In this document: positions 46,801 to 56,086 of the stretch, one piece after another
How the letters are laid out: every line of letters begins with the position of its first letter
Position numbering within the stretch: the stretch's first letter is position 1
Assembly: GCF_000247695.1 (NCBI RefSeq)
Contig: NW_004624730.1
Coordinates: 36,379,576 to 36,443,575 of the forward strand
DNA length: 64,000 nucleotides
Reading direction: 5' to 3'
From: Heterocephalus glaber
Taxonomy: Eukaryota; Chordata; Mammalia; Rodentia; Bathyergidae
The notes under the pieces: generated by a model
Told to the model about the DNA's origin: nothing
Database searches by the model: none
What the model saw: the letters and a program-made list of their open reading frames with translations, nothing else
Position numbers and translations under genes: made by a program

Positions 46801-49800
46801 TCATTGGTTCCTCCTGTTCTGAGGAGTCCATCTTTTTGGACAGAGCAGCTATTGATTTCCTTGGCTCTCCCACAGATGGCCACTGTGGGAACAGACAGAC
46901 TCTGATTGCATAATCCAATCTAATAAATCCCCTCTTATAATTGTATATACATTCTACTGGTTCTATTCCTCTGGAGAACAATAATAATAATAAAATAGAG
47001 CAATATAACCATATACTATAATACAAGTTTATACTCTAGGGCCATTATTGAGTAACATAGGCCACTTGAACACAGTGCTGTGATACCGTAACAGCTGACT
47101 TGATGAAAGAGACAGTTATTAAGTTCCTAACAGATGGGTAGTATATTCAATACGGATAAGCTGGACAGTGGGAGATTCATGTTCAGGACAGGACAGAGAA
47201 GATAACAAAGATTTCATCATACTACTCAGAATGGTGTGTGATTTAAAACTTATGAATTGTTTCTTTCTAGAATTTTCCATTTGATATTTTCATGACAGAC
47301 CATGAGTAACAAACCATAGGAAGCAAAACCCTGTGGAGGGACTACTGTATAATGACATTTACTGTATATATGTATCAAACAGTTAAAACTGTGTGCTCTA
47401 ATGGATCTATCAAGTCATGTCTTTTCAGTAAAAAGCTATTTATCATAAAACACACAAAAAATTTTTTTCCTCTAGTATGTGAACTATATATTAAGCACAA
47501 TTAAATGTTTTGGGGGTTTCGGTTTGAAAAGTTTTGGGAAATACTGGATTAAGTCATTGAAACATTGAATATTAATAATGAAAATAAACCCAAGGAAGTA
47601 GATGAAGATGGGGAACAGGTATTTACTTGTCCTAAGAGCATGTTTTAAAAACCTAACTCTCCATTTAACTCAAAACACAAGCAGAACGTGGATGATGACC
47701 TACAGAGACCTTGCTGGGGCTGCCACGGAGAAGTCGCAAAAATGGCAGATTTCAAAGGCTTGATTCTGCCCAAAACTCATCTATGGAAAGGAAGCCCTAT
47801 ACTTTGGGAGAAAATACATCCTTGTTTCTCCTCTCTCTGCTATTGGTAGGTAAGTGCTTGTCCCTTCCTGTTGTCTTGGGGTCAGTGTGACAACTTTAAA
47901 CGTTTTCAGGCGGGGCAGGCAAGGTCCAGGCTATGAGGTCAGAAGCTCTCAGGTGATTCTAATTTCCCTTCCCACACACTCTGGGACCCACTGGTCTAAC
48001 ACCTGGCTTCTAAATGTCCCCTCCAGGCTTCATATTTGGTAAGAAAACACAAATGTCATGCTATTCCTGTAAAAGCGAACTTCTTCATTTTATAAGGTTA
48101 CTTTTATGACTCAGGCTTAGTTGGAGACAAACAACTCATTTGTGAATAAGAAATTTCTGTGCTGTTCTTATGTTCTGGACAGAAAAAGCATCAGGATATT
48201 ACATTATCCCTTAGAATTATCTTATTGCATTTTCAAGGCCAGATAAAGCAAACAGAGTTTATAGGCCAAAAGTCAGTTACCTTCAGATCAAGCTCCATCT
48301 AATGGGGTCCAAGGAGATCTTTGCATGTGGACACTTCACTTTATCAAGTTAAAAAGCAGTGGAGAAAAAGAATTCCGTATGTTAACTTCTACTAGGCTAA
48401 ATCTGGGTAAGAGGGGAAAGAGACAGAGATGGTTCTCCCTTGACTCCTTTCTGGGCTCCAGATGGGGTGGGATCAATTACAAAATATTAGATGTAAGAGG
48501 GGGAGGGGCACTGGGTCTCCTCTTTCCTTCTGGGAGGGTAGAAATGGGCAAGGACCTGGCCTGACCCCCTGCACCTGATGCCCAAATGGCACCAGCACCC
48601 TTTTAGCTGCTTTCATTTCATTTAACAAAGATTTAATATTTATCCCTAGCAGGACCCCATGCTAGTGCAATGGAGGACATAAAGAGATGTGATGCCTTGC
48701 ACCCTATAGAAGCTTCTCACTTAATTTGGGAGAGGCAGACATCTGCAGGGTAGAAAGAAAGCTAGCTACTCAAGAGCTAGGATGAAATAGCCTCCAGTCA
48801 AGTACCAAGATGGGTGTGGAAGGCAGTGGTCTCAGATGTGAGATTGCCATAGCTGTAGGAGAAAAGCAAGACAAGAGGTGGGAGCAAGAGCAGCCACTAC
48901 CTACAAACTGTCACATGCCAGGCAGTGTGGGAGGTACTTGCATTGGCCCTGGAACTGGGTGTGGTGGGATAAATAATGGCCCCCAAGGATGTCCATGTCC
49001 AAATCCCTAGATTTTATATTGTCAGAGATTTTTGCCACTGTGGTAAAGTCAGAGATCATGAAATGGTGAGATCTTTCCTGGATTATTCTGGTGGGCCCCA
49101 GTTCAACACAAGGTTCTTACAAGGAGACAGTGGAGATGCTACACTGCTGGCTTTGAAGACAGGACATGCATCCATGGCTAAGGAGTGTAGGTGGGCTCTA
49201 AAAGCTGCAAAAGGCAAGGACATGGCTTCTCCTCTAGAGCACCCAGAAGCAACACATCCCTGCTGACACCTTTTAGCCCAGTGAGACCCATGTCAGACTT
49301 CTAATCTCCAGAACAGGAAGTGAATACATTCCTATTGTTTTAACCCTCTAGGTTTGTGGTAATTTGTTGTAGTGGTGATAGGAAGCTACACGGATACAGA
49401 AATTACTTGTGATCCCTAAGGTTATGTGGTTCTGTGTGGGCATGTGCCTTGCTATGATAGTGGATTCACATCCATCTTGTACAAAACCATGACACAAGAT
49501 TCCCTTTAACAACTGTAACAGGTGGCCCAGGGTGGAGACTTGCTATGGCTACTCTTCCCAACCACCGGGGGACTAGCTCTGCAAAGCACTGCAACTGAGG
49601 CACTGTCACAAAGGCAAGTTAATGCCGAGTGCATGAGTGTTACTACAACTCTAGAGTGATTTGTTACTTTAATGGAATGAATTGAGATCAAGGGTCAGGG
49701 TGGAATTGGGAGATTGTGTGCGTGTAGTTAATGTTTCATGCCTCAATAATATCAGTCATCTAAGGACTGATTATTTACATTCAACCTCCAGCAGAACCAC

Positions 49801-52800
49801 TTAGGTCCTTAAAGAAAGTCTGTAGCCACACCAGGCTCCTGGCGATTAACAATCAGTACCACAACTGGTAGTCTTTATTTGGGGAATTACTAATACTCTC
49901 TGGTTACATGCATCCTCAACTACACATGTGAAAGCCAAATGTGGAAAATGTCATCGGCTGGTAAAAAAAAAAGTTTGTAGTTTAAAAACAATTTTATTAC
50001 AAGATGGTTAAGAACATTCTTATTTGCTATCTTACCGAGTTAGCTTGGGTAACTGGGGCAAAGTGCCAAAGAAGTCAAAGTATTTTTTTGTTTGTTTTAT
50101 TTTGTTTCACAGTACTGGAAATTGAACCCAGGACCTCTGCACTGAGCTACATCCCCAGCCATTTTTTATTTTAAGATAAAGCATTACTAAGTTATGAATT
50201 TGTGATCTTCCTGCCTCAGCCTCCCACAATGCTGGTATTACAGACATTACTATACCTGGCTCAAAGTCATAGTTTTAGTCTCAGATCCTAGTAGCTATTT
50301 CCACCCCTTGCTAGAACCAGACTGGGCAATCAGAGCTTGTAGACCAGGAGGCAGCTACTGTGCATTTCAGCATGAGCTGGGCTTGGGAAGGAGGAGAGCC
50401 CTTGGCTCTCTGCTAGTATGATGGGTGTGTTCATCTTCCAAAGGCCTGCATTCCCTGCTGTTCCTTCAGATGACTCTAAAAACACATAAGAGTTCCTCAT
50501 GTGAAGGAAAACATTACTTCATTCTTTTACTTATCTTTTCTCCTGCATATGCACACAGCCTTTTCAATTCTCTAACTTTTGTTTCTCTGGCTACGTGATG
50601 TATTGTTTCCCTCTTCTGAATGATCACTCTGAATTATTATATGGGCTGCTGAAGTGAGCACAGTTACTCTAAATTATTGGCAGTAATGGAGAGAAGACTT
50701 CAAGAAGAGAGATAATTAGGTGAATTATATTATATTAAAGCACTTTCTGGATGGAAAAGTGATCATGTTTTTCTTAGGAGAGTGGCTGCTCTCCTAGCTG
50801 CTGGGTGGCTCCATTTCTTCTCTCAGACCCATGAGAACTCTGGAAATACATGAGCTTCTGCCTCCTGCCCTGCACGGGAGTGGCCCGATGCTTACCCAAA
50901 CCCCACCCATTTGTCTCCAGACTTGCTTATGCCAGAAATACTTATTCCCTAACTCCATCATGAAGTGCTATATAAACTGGTGAAGAGTAGGCATAAAGAT
51001 GTGAATCCAACAAAAATCCAAGTTCAGTGCTTTAAAACAAATTGAAAAAAATCAAGTCTCCAAAGCTCTTATTAAACTGAGCATGCCTGAGTCAAGATTG
51101 GAGAAGAAAAAGACAAAAAGTAAAAGTAGAGAATTACGTATCATATTCTTTCCAAGTGCTTATATCGCTGTAAGTAAACCAAAGTGCAAATTGCAAGCAA
51201 TTGCCAATGGACATGTTTTCTTGTTAGACTCCAAGCAGTTCCAATTACATGGCCCTGGGCCTATATCATGCAATAGATGAAAAGTTATACTTACCCATTT
51301 TAATTAAACATTTAAGATTTGGCATAACACACACACACACACCCTCCTCTCCCACTTTGCTCAACTGTTTCAATTGTGTTTCCTACTACTGGACTGGTCA
51401 GAGACAGTTCCCTTTAAGTGACCGATCAGCAAACAACGGCTGCCTCCCAAATGGGCTGACATTTTCATGTGCACACGGAGATTTCAGCCAGTCTCTGAAT
51501 GTCTGTGAGAGTCCCTGCTCAGGCTGGGCGTCCTAGAACTTGCTGGGTGGCAAGAGGAGACTCTTCTCAAGTGACAGGGGCATCTGGGAACAAGTGGTAC
51601 TGGGGGAACCTCAGGGCTGATCCAAGATTTTCTGCACAATGTAAGAAAATCCCAACACCACCCCCACCCACATCTCCCACCTCTCCAACTGTGGTCCTGA
51701 ATCCGTGCCTTGTGATACCAGAAAAGTAGAAGTCTACTGGTCACAGAAGGGTAATGTAAGGCCAGGAAAGAGATCCGACAGAGATCCGGCACTGGTAGCA
51801 AGGGAACACAATCAGGACGCCAAATAAAACAAACCGCTCCCCACCAGCCGGCGCTTCCTTAATCTCCATCGGATTTACTCTCCATGACTACTACCGCATC
51901 TCACCACTAGAGGACAACAGTGTTTCTAAAATGAGGGCTCTTGCAGAACCAAGAAATCACAGAATCAAGGAGTTTCTGAGTTAGAAATGGTCTCAAAAGT
52001 CACTTGGCCCACTGGTTTTCAAGACTTTTTAAAGCTGCAACCCACATCAAGAACTGAGTTCTTCATCGCAACCTCATTCATACACATATATTGGAAATGC
52101 ATTTTGAGACATCACTTACCCTTGTTTCTTCTGTAGCACACTCATAATTTATATTCTGAACAATTTCATTAAAAATAACAAAACAGGGCAAGGGGCTACT
52201 GCCTCAGTGGTAGAACATGTGCCTAGCACATATGAGGCCCTGGGTTCAATCTCCAGCACTGAAAAATACAACAACTGGACACTACTGAATTAATTTCAGT
52301 ACTCACTAGTAGGCCCTTAGTTTGCATTGCCCAGCCTCTTGTTTTACAAAGGAAAGTGGTGACCCCTAGAACAGGGAGGCACCCCCACTTCCCTCACCCA
52401 CCCATCACCGACCCCTGGGGTCTTCCTGGATGAATGGTAGGCCCTCATCCTATCAATACACAGATTGGATAGAGTCCAAACCAGACTTTTGGGGTTCCTG
52501 CCATTTTTTCCTTCTTTCCAATGCTGCAGCTGCTCTTGTATTGTAAATGAAGCAGACATTGCTTCAGCTACTACCCTAGGAGCTCTATAAAGAACACTTC
52601 TGTAATGCTCACCCAGGCAGCTTCAAAATGAAGCGAATCTCAAAGCCTTTCCAAATGTTGCCACCCTAAGCCTGAATTAGGGCCACAATATCTAACCTAG
52701 AGCCTAACACAAATTAGGTACTCAAGAAACAGTGGATGAATAGACTGCCCCCAAGCAGGCATGATGGTAGCACATTTTTCTACCTTACAATTGGTGCATG

Positions 52801-55141
52801 CATCATCTCATAAGACTCTTAAACCACTGGGTTTTTTTTTGGCAGAACAAGATTTCTATTCCAAATGGGGAAAGAGCCAGAAAGACTTATATGACCTTCT
52901 CTACGTTGTGTGGTTCCTTGGAGGCAAAACAGGGCCTGCATTGGGGTTTCCCACAACACCCCACAGTTGTTTCCCCTATTCCACAAAGCCCATGGAAGAT
53001 CCCTAGTGGGAATCAGCACTCATTCCCAGCCACTCTCCTTTGTCTCTGCTACCCCAGGACCATGGCATGTGCTTGTGGCAAATTTAACACATACCCTGCA
53101 CTGGGCTGGCTGACTCTTCAAGTTGGGCTTTTCTCTAGTGATAAGGTTTGGGGGAGGCAGAGGAATGATTCACTAAATCATTTCACTAAATTCCTGGGAA
53201 AAACAAACTGCTCTGGTCCACAGAGATTTTGATCACTGACCATTTTTTCCAAGGCTCTCATAACTACATAACTTATAAAATCGGGGAGGAAATGTAAAGG
53301 CAAACCAGATGTCAATAGGAAATTATCATTTCTTAGGGTCAATGGCCAGCATTCTGCTACTTATTCACTCCTTGTCCCTCTCATACATACCTGCCCTAGT
53401 CTAATTAATTCATTTATTTCCTTTTCTATTTAAGGGAGGATTTTTTAAAATTAAGGAAGCTCCTCTTCGTATAAGTGAAGAAAATGAATTTTTATGGAAC
53501 TTACTCAGGTTGAGAGCTGGTTTGATTATTTTGTAGAAAATGCCCATTGTTTAGAAATTTTTCCCAAGGGAGTGACTAGGTATATGAAAATGTGAGGTAT
53601 CTCATTATTCTTTCTTTTAAAATGGTCTTGGGAAGAAGAAAAATCCCTGGAATTTGAAAACTAGTGTGCTTTAGAAACTGGGCTGAGTTCTCTGTAAGAA
53701 ACCCTGCCTGTGGGTACCCAGGAAGCAAATCTTCAGGGCCCTGTTTAGGCTCAGGAGGCAGCTACCTGTATTCTACCTTGATGGAAAGTTGGAAAATCTG
53801 TTCCCCCACTCCTCTATTGGGCTAGAAAAACTGTCCCTGAGATGGCAAAGATGGTTAAAAACAGGTGATGAGAAGAGTTTGCCTTTTCCTATGAACAATT
53901 TAATTTAACCTTTCAACAAATTTAGCCTTGTTAGGTGCAGGAATAAGTCTTTGAAAATCCAAGGTGAGCTTCCAAAGGTGAAGATTTTCCCACCTATGTT
54001 TGATACCAGGGCTAGGGCAGTCTTAAATGAAAAATCCTACTTGCCACTTTCTAAAACTGCACTTGTTTATATCCTATACTCAGTTCTACATTCTGTGTGG
54101 TCATGTGTCTACAAGCTTTGTGGAATATTTGGGGGTTGCGACAAGGAGCCACTGTTGCTTTGGGGATAGTACAGTTCTATAACTTCTGTACTATTTGATG
54201 AAAAAAGCAATGTAACTTCACACACAGAGAAGAATACCTACAACCAATACTTTGATATCAGCAACCAATCAACGGGGTTTAAAGTTCTCATTCTTTTGGT
54301 GCATACAGAAAACTAAGCCCTGCTCCCCAACACCAGGCCTCACTCCCATTCGATTAGGCAGAGTTAGCACTAGAAGGTTCATGCAGTAGCTAAGTATAAA
54401 TATCAATCACATTATCCTGAAACCTTTGCACAGTGAGGTGGCCTACAGTTAACAAGAGCCAGGTGTCCACAGTCTTGCATGGGAGCTGGCTCAGAGTTGG
54501 GCAGTCAGGCCCAGCTCCCAGAGTTCGGGAGCCACCGGTGGGTTGCGTCCGCAGTGGCGACTCCCATAGAAACCAACTCGTTACCCTCAGACAAGATTAA
54601 GTGCTGTCCAATGTCCCCATGCATTTCTCTCTTGGATATGGGAGCTGTCAACAGTCCTGACCGGTGAAAAATGTATGGCCTCGAAAATGCCTGAAGGAAG
54701 AGCCAGTTGTCCGCGGACTCTGCCCACCGACGGGCCCCTCCACGCGCTGGACACTCGCGTGGTGTTGAGGCGCCCGCCCCGTTTCCCTACTCGGCTCCCA
54801 GATCCGCCGGCGAGGGGGCGCGCACAGATGTTGCTGCCTGCCCCGCCCGCGCCCTCCATGCGCGCCACCGCTCCACTCACCCGCGCGCGGCCCTGCTGCA
54901 CAGCCGCCAGCAATCGAAGGGCGCTGGGCGAGCCGGCGCGGAAGTTGAGGAAGTGCAGCGCCGCGCGCGCCGCCTGCTGTAGGAGCCCGCGCGAGAGCCC
55001 CGCATCCGGGGGCTGCCCTGGCCCCGAGGGCATCGTCGCCGCGCCCTGGAGGGCAAGCAGCACCTGCAGAGCGAGCAGCCGGGCGGCTGGACGTGGGGCC
55101 CTCGACCGGGGCGCGGGCGGCTGGGGCCGACGGGGCTGCAT
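25695..55141 (-). CDS. RARRES1: RARRES1 (TIG1), latexin-like membrane protein, six coding exons
   Basis: RARRES1 is a retinoid-induced, single-pass membrane glycoprotein homologous to latexin, with a putative carboxypeptidase-inhibitor fold. Coding exons on the minus strand are 55141-54881, 38103-38041, 35696-35513, 30961-30825, 25988-25926 and 25844-25695, giving 285 codons plus TAA. The start ATG gives MQPRRPQPPAP as in the family. A proline/arginine-rich tail is followed by a short hydrophobic anchor, LLALQVLLALQGAA, at about residues 22-35. Later blocks are LLQQAARAALHFLNFRAGSP, RGCKVDLVFSTERYN, KNQKPRPAINVTCTR with an NVT glycosylation site, WDLAFLGSSYVMWE, DFDYTVLLHEF and IHLVWYPGKPLKVKY. 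Length is a little under the 294 I recall for human, partly because exon 3 lacks four residues at its start. A provirus lies 145 bp upstream of the ATG. Confidence 0.96.
25926..25988 (-). CDS. RARRES1: RARRES1 exon 5
   Basis: 63 nt, 21 codons, KTNDDVIDFDYTVLLHEFPT plus Q. The acceptor is CCTGTAG and the donor CAG|GTAAAA. It parallels LXN exon 5. Confidence 0.95.
25989..30080 (-). other. RARRES1 intron 5, left part
   Basis: MIR-like sequence at about 26325-26480 and a Tigger-type copy at 27112-27415. The rest is unassigned intron DNA with no supported gene. Confidence 0.5.
27112..27415. mobile_element. Tigger-type DNA transposon remnant
   Basis: Shares 'tttacattgcattaggtatt' and the 'agtgccccacagaggatgac' end with the element at 17502-18004. 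Shorter and diverged. Confidence 0.55.
30080..30735 (+). mobile_element. L2 LINE 3' region
   Basis: The classic L2 order: gatcgtgtcactcctgttaa, ttttaatggcttccaaggcc, cactctgctcagccacacta, then 'caggcactcaaatatttgtt'. It lies next to RARRES1 exon 4. Confidence 0.7.
30825..30961 (-). CDS. RARRES1: RARRES1 exon 4
   Basis: 137 nt with SHGYIDPSLRPIWDLAFLGS, then SYVMWEKTSQFLHYYL and SVKQW. The acceptor is CTCTCAG and the donor TGG|GTAAGA. Reading on into the intron adds 26 codons before a stop at 30746-30744. Confidence 0.96.
31801..31884 (+). mobile_element. tRNA-ID-like SINE
   Basis: Reads gcctcgcaagcgcaaggacc and 'tttgatccctggtaccaaaa', the 3' half of a tRNA-derived SINE with an A/C-rich tail. 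Confidence 0.65.
33386..33460 (+). mobile_element. tRNA-ID-like SINE
   Basis: ggctggggatttagcttagt (A box) to 'gttcaatctctggtaccgga' (B box). About 75 bases. Not a tRNA gene: no cloverleaf pairing, and it belongs to the repeat family seen elsewhere here. Confidence 0.7.
35513..35696 (-). CDS. RARRES1: RARRES1 exon 3
   Basis: 184 nt starting EGEEHLGKCSANVFFKNQKP and ending NPLDAVSIP plus one base. The acceptor used here is TTACTTCAG and the donor CTG|GTATGA. As I recall the human protein, this exon begins four residues earlier (SLLQ). The matching 12 bases are present at 35708-35697 but have no AG in front of them. Confidence 0.9.
35709..38040 (-). other. RARRES1 intron 2, nothing else seen
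   Basis: Intron between exons 3 and 2. No gene or clear repeat recognised. Confidence 0.45.
38041..38103 (-). CDS. RARRES1: RARRES1 exon 2
   Basis: 63 nt, 21 codons in phase 0, VDSQRGCKVDLVFSTERYNQ plus E. The acceptor is ATTTCAG and the donor GAG|GTAAGC. Same size and phase as LXN exon 2. Confidence 0.95.
38905..38923. repeat. (GGGA)n tract
   Basis: Four to five GGGA units. Confidence 0.85.
39000..39390 (-). mobile_element. Probable MaLR-type LTR, reverse
   Basis: 'gtttattttggttcatggtt' followed by a diverged body and 'gaaatccaaactgtaacag' resembles LTR/MaLR sequence in reverse. Assignment is tentative. Confidence 0.35.
41175..41679. mobile_element. Non-autonomous DNA transposon with inverted ends
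   Basis: The left end (tcctgcaccacatggcaacg) and right end (cccattgttaagtggtgggt) are imperfect inverted repeats of a common mammalian MITE. The internal 'accatctaggtttgtataag' is also typical. Subfamily not assigned. Confidence 0.6.
42170..42490 (+). mobile_element. Old L1-like fragment
   Basis: 'catgcagcaatgtggataga' with 'agtggttgccaatggtgaag' resembles L1M 3' sequence. Strongly diverged. Confidence 0.4.
44146..44400 (-). mobile_element. Old MaLR-like LTR fragment
   Basis: 'attagtttgctaaggctgcc' then 'acaaagtaccaaaactagga' is a well known reverse LTR-type repeat end. The same family appears at 62724-63082. Confidence 0.45.
45205..46250 (-). mobile_element. L1 fragment, split by a DNA transposon
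   Basis: Reverse-strand L1 3' region: a pyrimidine tract at 45319-45365, 'gtagtactctattgtgtata', 'tttctttatccattcattga', then 'ttgattcccatagtagtta' resuming as 'tactagtttacattcccacc' after the insertion at 45786-46134. Confidence 0.8.
45786..46134. mobile_element. Tigger/mariner-type MITE inserted in L1 (349 bp)
   Basis: It begins cagtggacccttgacttacg and its end is the inverted partner (reverse complement CAGTGGACCCTCAAGTTACG). It is flanked by TA on both sides (45784-45785 and 46135-46136), the target duplication of Tc1/mariner elements. Removing it with one TA restores continuous L1 sequence. No transposase frame. Confidence 0.85.
46307..47347. mobile_element. Tigger1/MER2-like element, itself interrupted
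   Basis: The left part, 46307-46465 (atcccccctcatctgagaat, tacctatgataaagtttaat), and right part, about 46970-47347 (aataataataataaaataga to 'gtggagggactactg'), are the two halves of one element. About 500 bases of another repeat lie between them. Confidence 0.6.
46466..46968 (+). mobile_element. Interspersed repeat nested in the Tigger1/MER2-like element
   Basis: 'ttggttgtcaacttgaccag', 'cattcctgggtgtgtctgtg' and 'taataaatcccctcttataa' are hallmarks of a common mammalian repeat whose class I cannot name with confidence. Confidence 0.5.
48955..49405 (+). mobile_element. MLT1-type MaLR LTR
   Basis: 'gggataaataatggccccca', 'gatgtccatgtccaaatccc', then 'cagacttctaatctccagaa' and 'gtttgtggtaatttgttgta' match MLT1 from end to end in sense orientation. 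Confidence 0.75.
50085..50262 (-). mobile_element. B1-ID fused SINE
   Basis: Reverse strand: an ID-like half (actggaaattgaacccagga ... gagctacatccccagcc) joined to a B1 half (gatcttcctgcctcagcctc ... attactatacctggct). Confidence 0.7.
51327..51343. repeat. (CA)n microsatellite
   Basis: Eight CA units. Confidence 0.85.
52186..52266 (+). mobile_element. tRNA-ID-like SINE
   Basis: 'ctcagtggtagaacatgtgc' and 'ctgggttcaatctccagcac' are the A- and B-box halves of an ID-type SINE with a short A-rich tail. Confidence 0.7.
54881..55141 (-). CDS. RARRES1: RARRES1 exon 1 (coding part)
   Basis: 261 nt, 87 codons, from ATG at 55141-55139 to CGG|GTGAGT. It holds the membrane anchor and the first latexin-like helix. 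Very GC-rich. The frame stays open upstream to 55309 (another 56 codons), but that part crosses the promoter and the proviral LTR and is not family sequence. Confidence 0.95.
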
Positions 55142-55286
55142 GGACGCGGGCGGGCTGGCGCGGCGCTCGAGCGGCCCGGGTTCACCGCGGGCGGTGCCCG
55201 CGCCCGGGGAAATAAGGCCACGGCGGCCACACCCCTCCGCCCCCGGCTGCGGGGAGCCCTGGTCGCCAGCGGGCTGCGTCCTCCCC
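55142..55286 (-). promoter_or_regulatory. RARRES1 proximal promoter and 5' UTR, cut off upstream by a provirus
   Basis: 145 GC-rich bases between the RARRES1 ATG and the proviral 3' LTR. They hold a CACCC/KLF-type box (plus-strand ccacacccct at 55227-55236), several GC boxes, and a weak TATA-like CTTATTT around 55211-55217 on the minus strand. Any older upstream promoter elements now lie beyond 58112. Confidence 0.6.
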
Positions 55287-55411
55287 TGTAAGACCGTGGG
55301 CCCTACCAAACGCTCTGAGGAGCTGACTACAGCGAAGATCGCCCGGGAGGAAACACACTGGATAAGTTGGGGCCCTCTTACAAAATGGAGTAACTGTTGT
55401 TCAGTCTCACA
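55287..55411 (-). repeat. Provirus 3' LTR (125 bp)
   Basis: The same length as the 5' LTR and about 93% identical. It is preceded on the minus strand by a purine-rich stretch ending GTGGGGAA, the expected polypurine tract, which fixes its outer edge. It ends 146 bases from the RARRES1 ATG. Confidence 0.9.
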
Positions 55412-55444
55412 TTCCCCACTGATTTTTCACGTAGCTGTGTAATC

Positions 55445-55690
55445 TTATTCAGCATTATCTTGGTATTCTTGTCTCCATCTTTGCTCTTTCTCGTCTAGCT
55501 CACTTAAAGGATGATATTTGGCCTGTTGATTCAAAATCATTAGGCGAACAGATCCTATCCCCACCCTTACATAGGCCATAAGCTCATTAATAATGCATGG
55601 GCTGAAAGTCGAAGCTAGTAACAAGATTAACAGGGGTCCAGCAAGGGCAGAAACAAAGGTCCCATTTTTGTTTGGGAGGCTCTGTGTCCT
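55445..55690 (-). pseudogene. Remnant of proviral env transmembrane tail
   Basis: Minus-strand reading gives SALAGPLLILLLASTFSPC, a hydrophobic segment like the gammaretroviral membrane anchor, then a cytoplasmic tail ending at TAA 55447-55445, just before the polypurine tract and 3' LTR. Everything between protease and this tail is missing. Confidence 0.78.
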
Positions 55691-55759
55691 CCTTTAGCAA
55701 TCTAAATTAATCTTCTAGGGGAACCGTCACCATAATGGCGGAGGGTGGCTGAAGCTGGA

Positions 55760-56086
55760 AGGTCCCTCTTTCAGGCTCAAAGGAAATAACCCCCAACTTT
55801 CGTAGCAAATCTTTTCCCAGCAATGGGTACTGGCACTGAGGGATAACTAAGAAGGAATGGGAGACGGTGCCTTTTCCTAGAGTCACAGTCTAGTGGTCCA
55901 AGGGTAGGAGGCCACTTTCCCTGTGGCTCCAGTAATGGAGGTTTTTGAGGAAGTGAGGGGTCCAAGGGGGATCTTCAGGACAGAGTGGGCTACACCAGTG
56001 TCCACAAGGAACTGAACATCTGTTCCCCCTATCTCCAAAGTCACCATAGGCTCACTAGGGTTGAGCAGCCACGAGCCTTGGCCCTG
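55760..56086 (-). pseudogene. Broken proviral protease (retropepsin)
   Basis: After the gag TGA (56089-56087) the same frame runs into FLVDTGVAHSVL, the aspartic protease active-site motif, with DTG at 56002-55994. The frame changes between 55994 and 55965. A later part keeps the [14 protein letters not shown] flap end. Gag and protease sharing a frame across a stop is the gammaretrovirus arrangement. Confidence 0.82.

Larger units (their letters stand above)
38104..54880 (-). other. RARRES1 intron 1 (16.8 kb)
   Basis: The first intron, dense in repeats: MaLR-type fragments, DNA transposons, L1 and SINEs listed separately, and L2-like sequence near 40550-40680. Stretches at 47350-48950, 50265-52185 and 52270-54690 show no gene I can support. 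Confidence 0.6.
54690..55286. promoter_or_regulatory. RARRES1 CpG island
   Basis: Dense CpG and GC across exon 1 and its flanks, ending abruptly at the provirus boundary. Long open frames on both strands here are a by-product of the GC content. Confidence 0.75.

Noticed and set aside
55142..55309. Upstream extension of the RARRES1 frame (56 extra codons)
   Set aside because: It crosses promoter sequence and the proviral 3' LTR, and the family N terminus begins at the internal MQPRR methionine.
54675..55442. 255-codon open frame on the + strand across RARRES1 exon 1
   Set aside because: It is antisense to a real exon in a CpG island, runs into the proviral LTR, and has the arginine/alanine/proline-rich make-up of GC-driven open frames.
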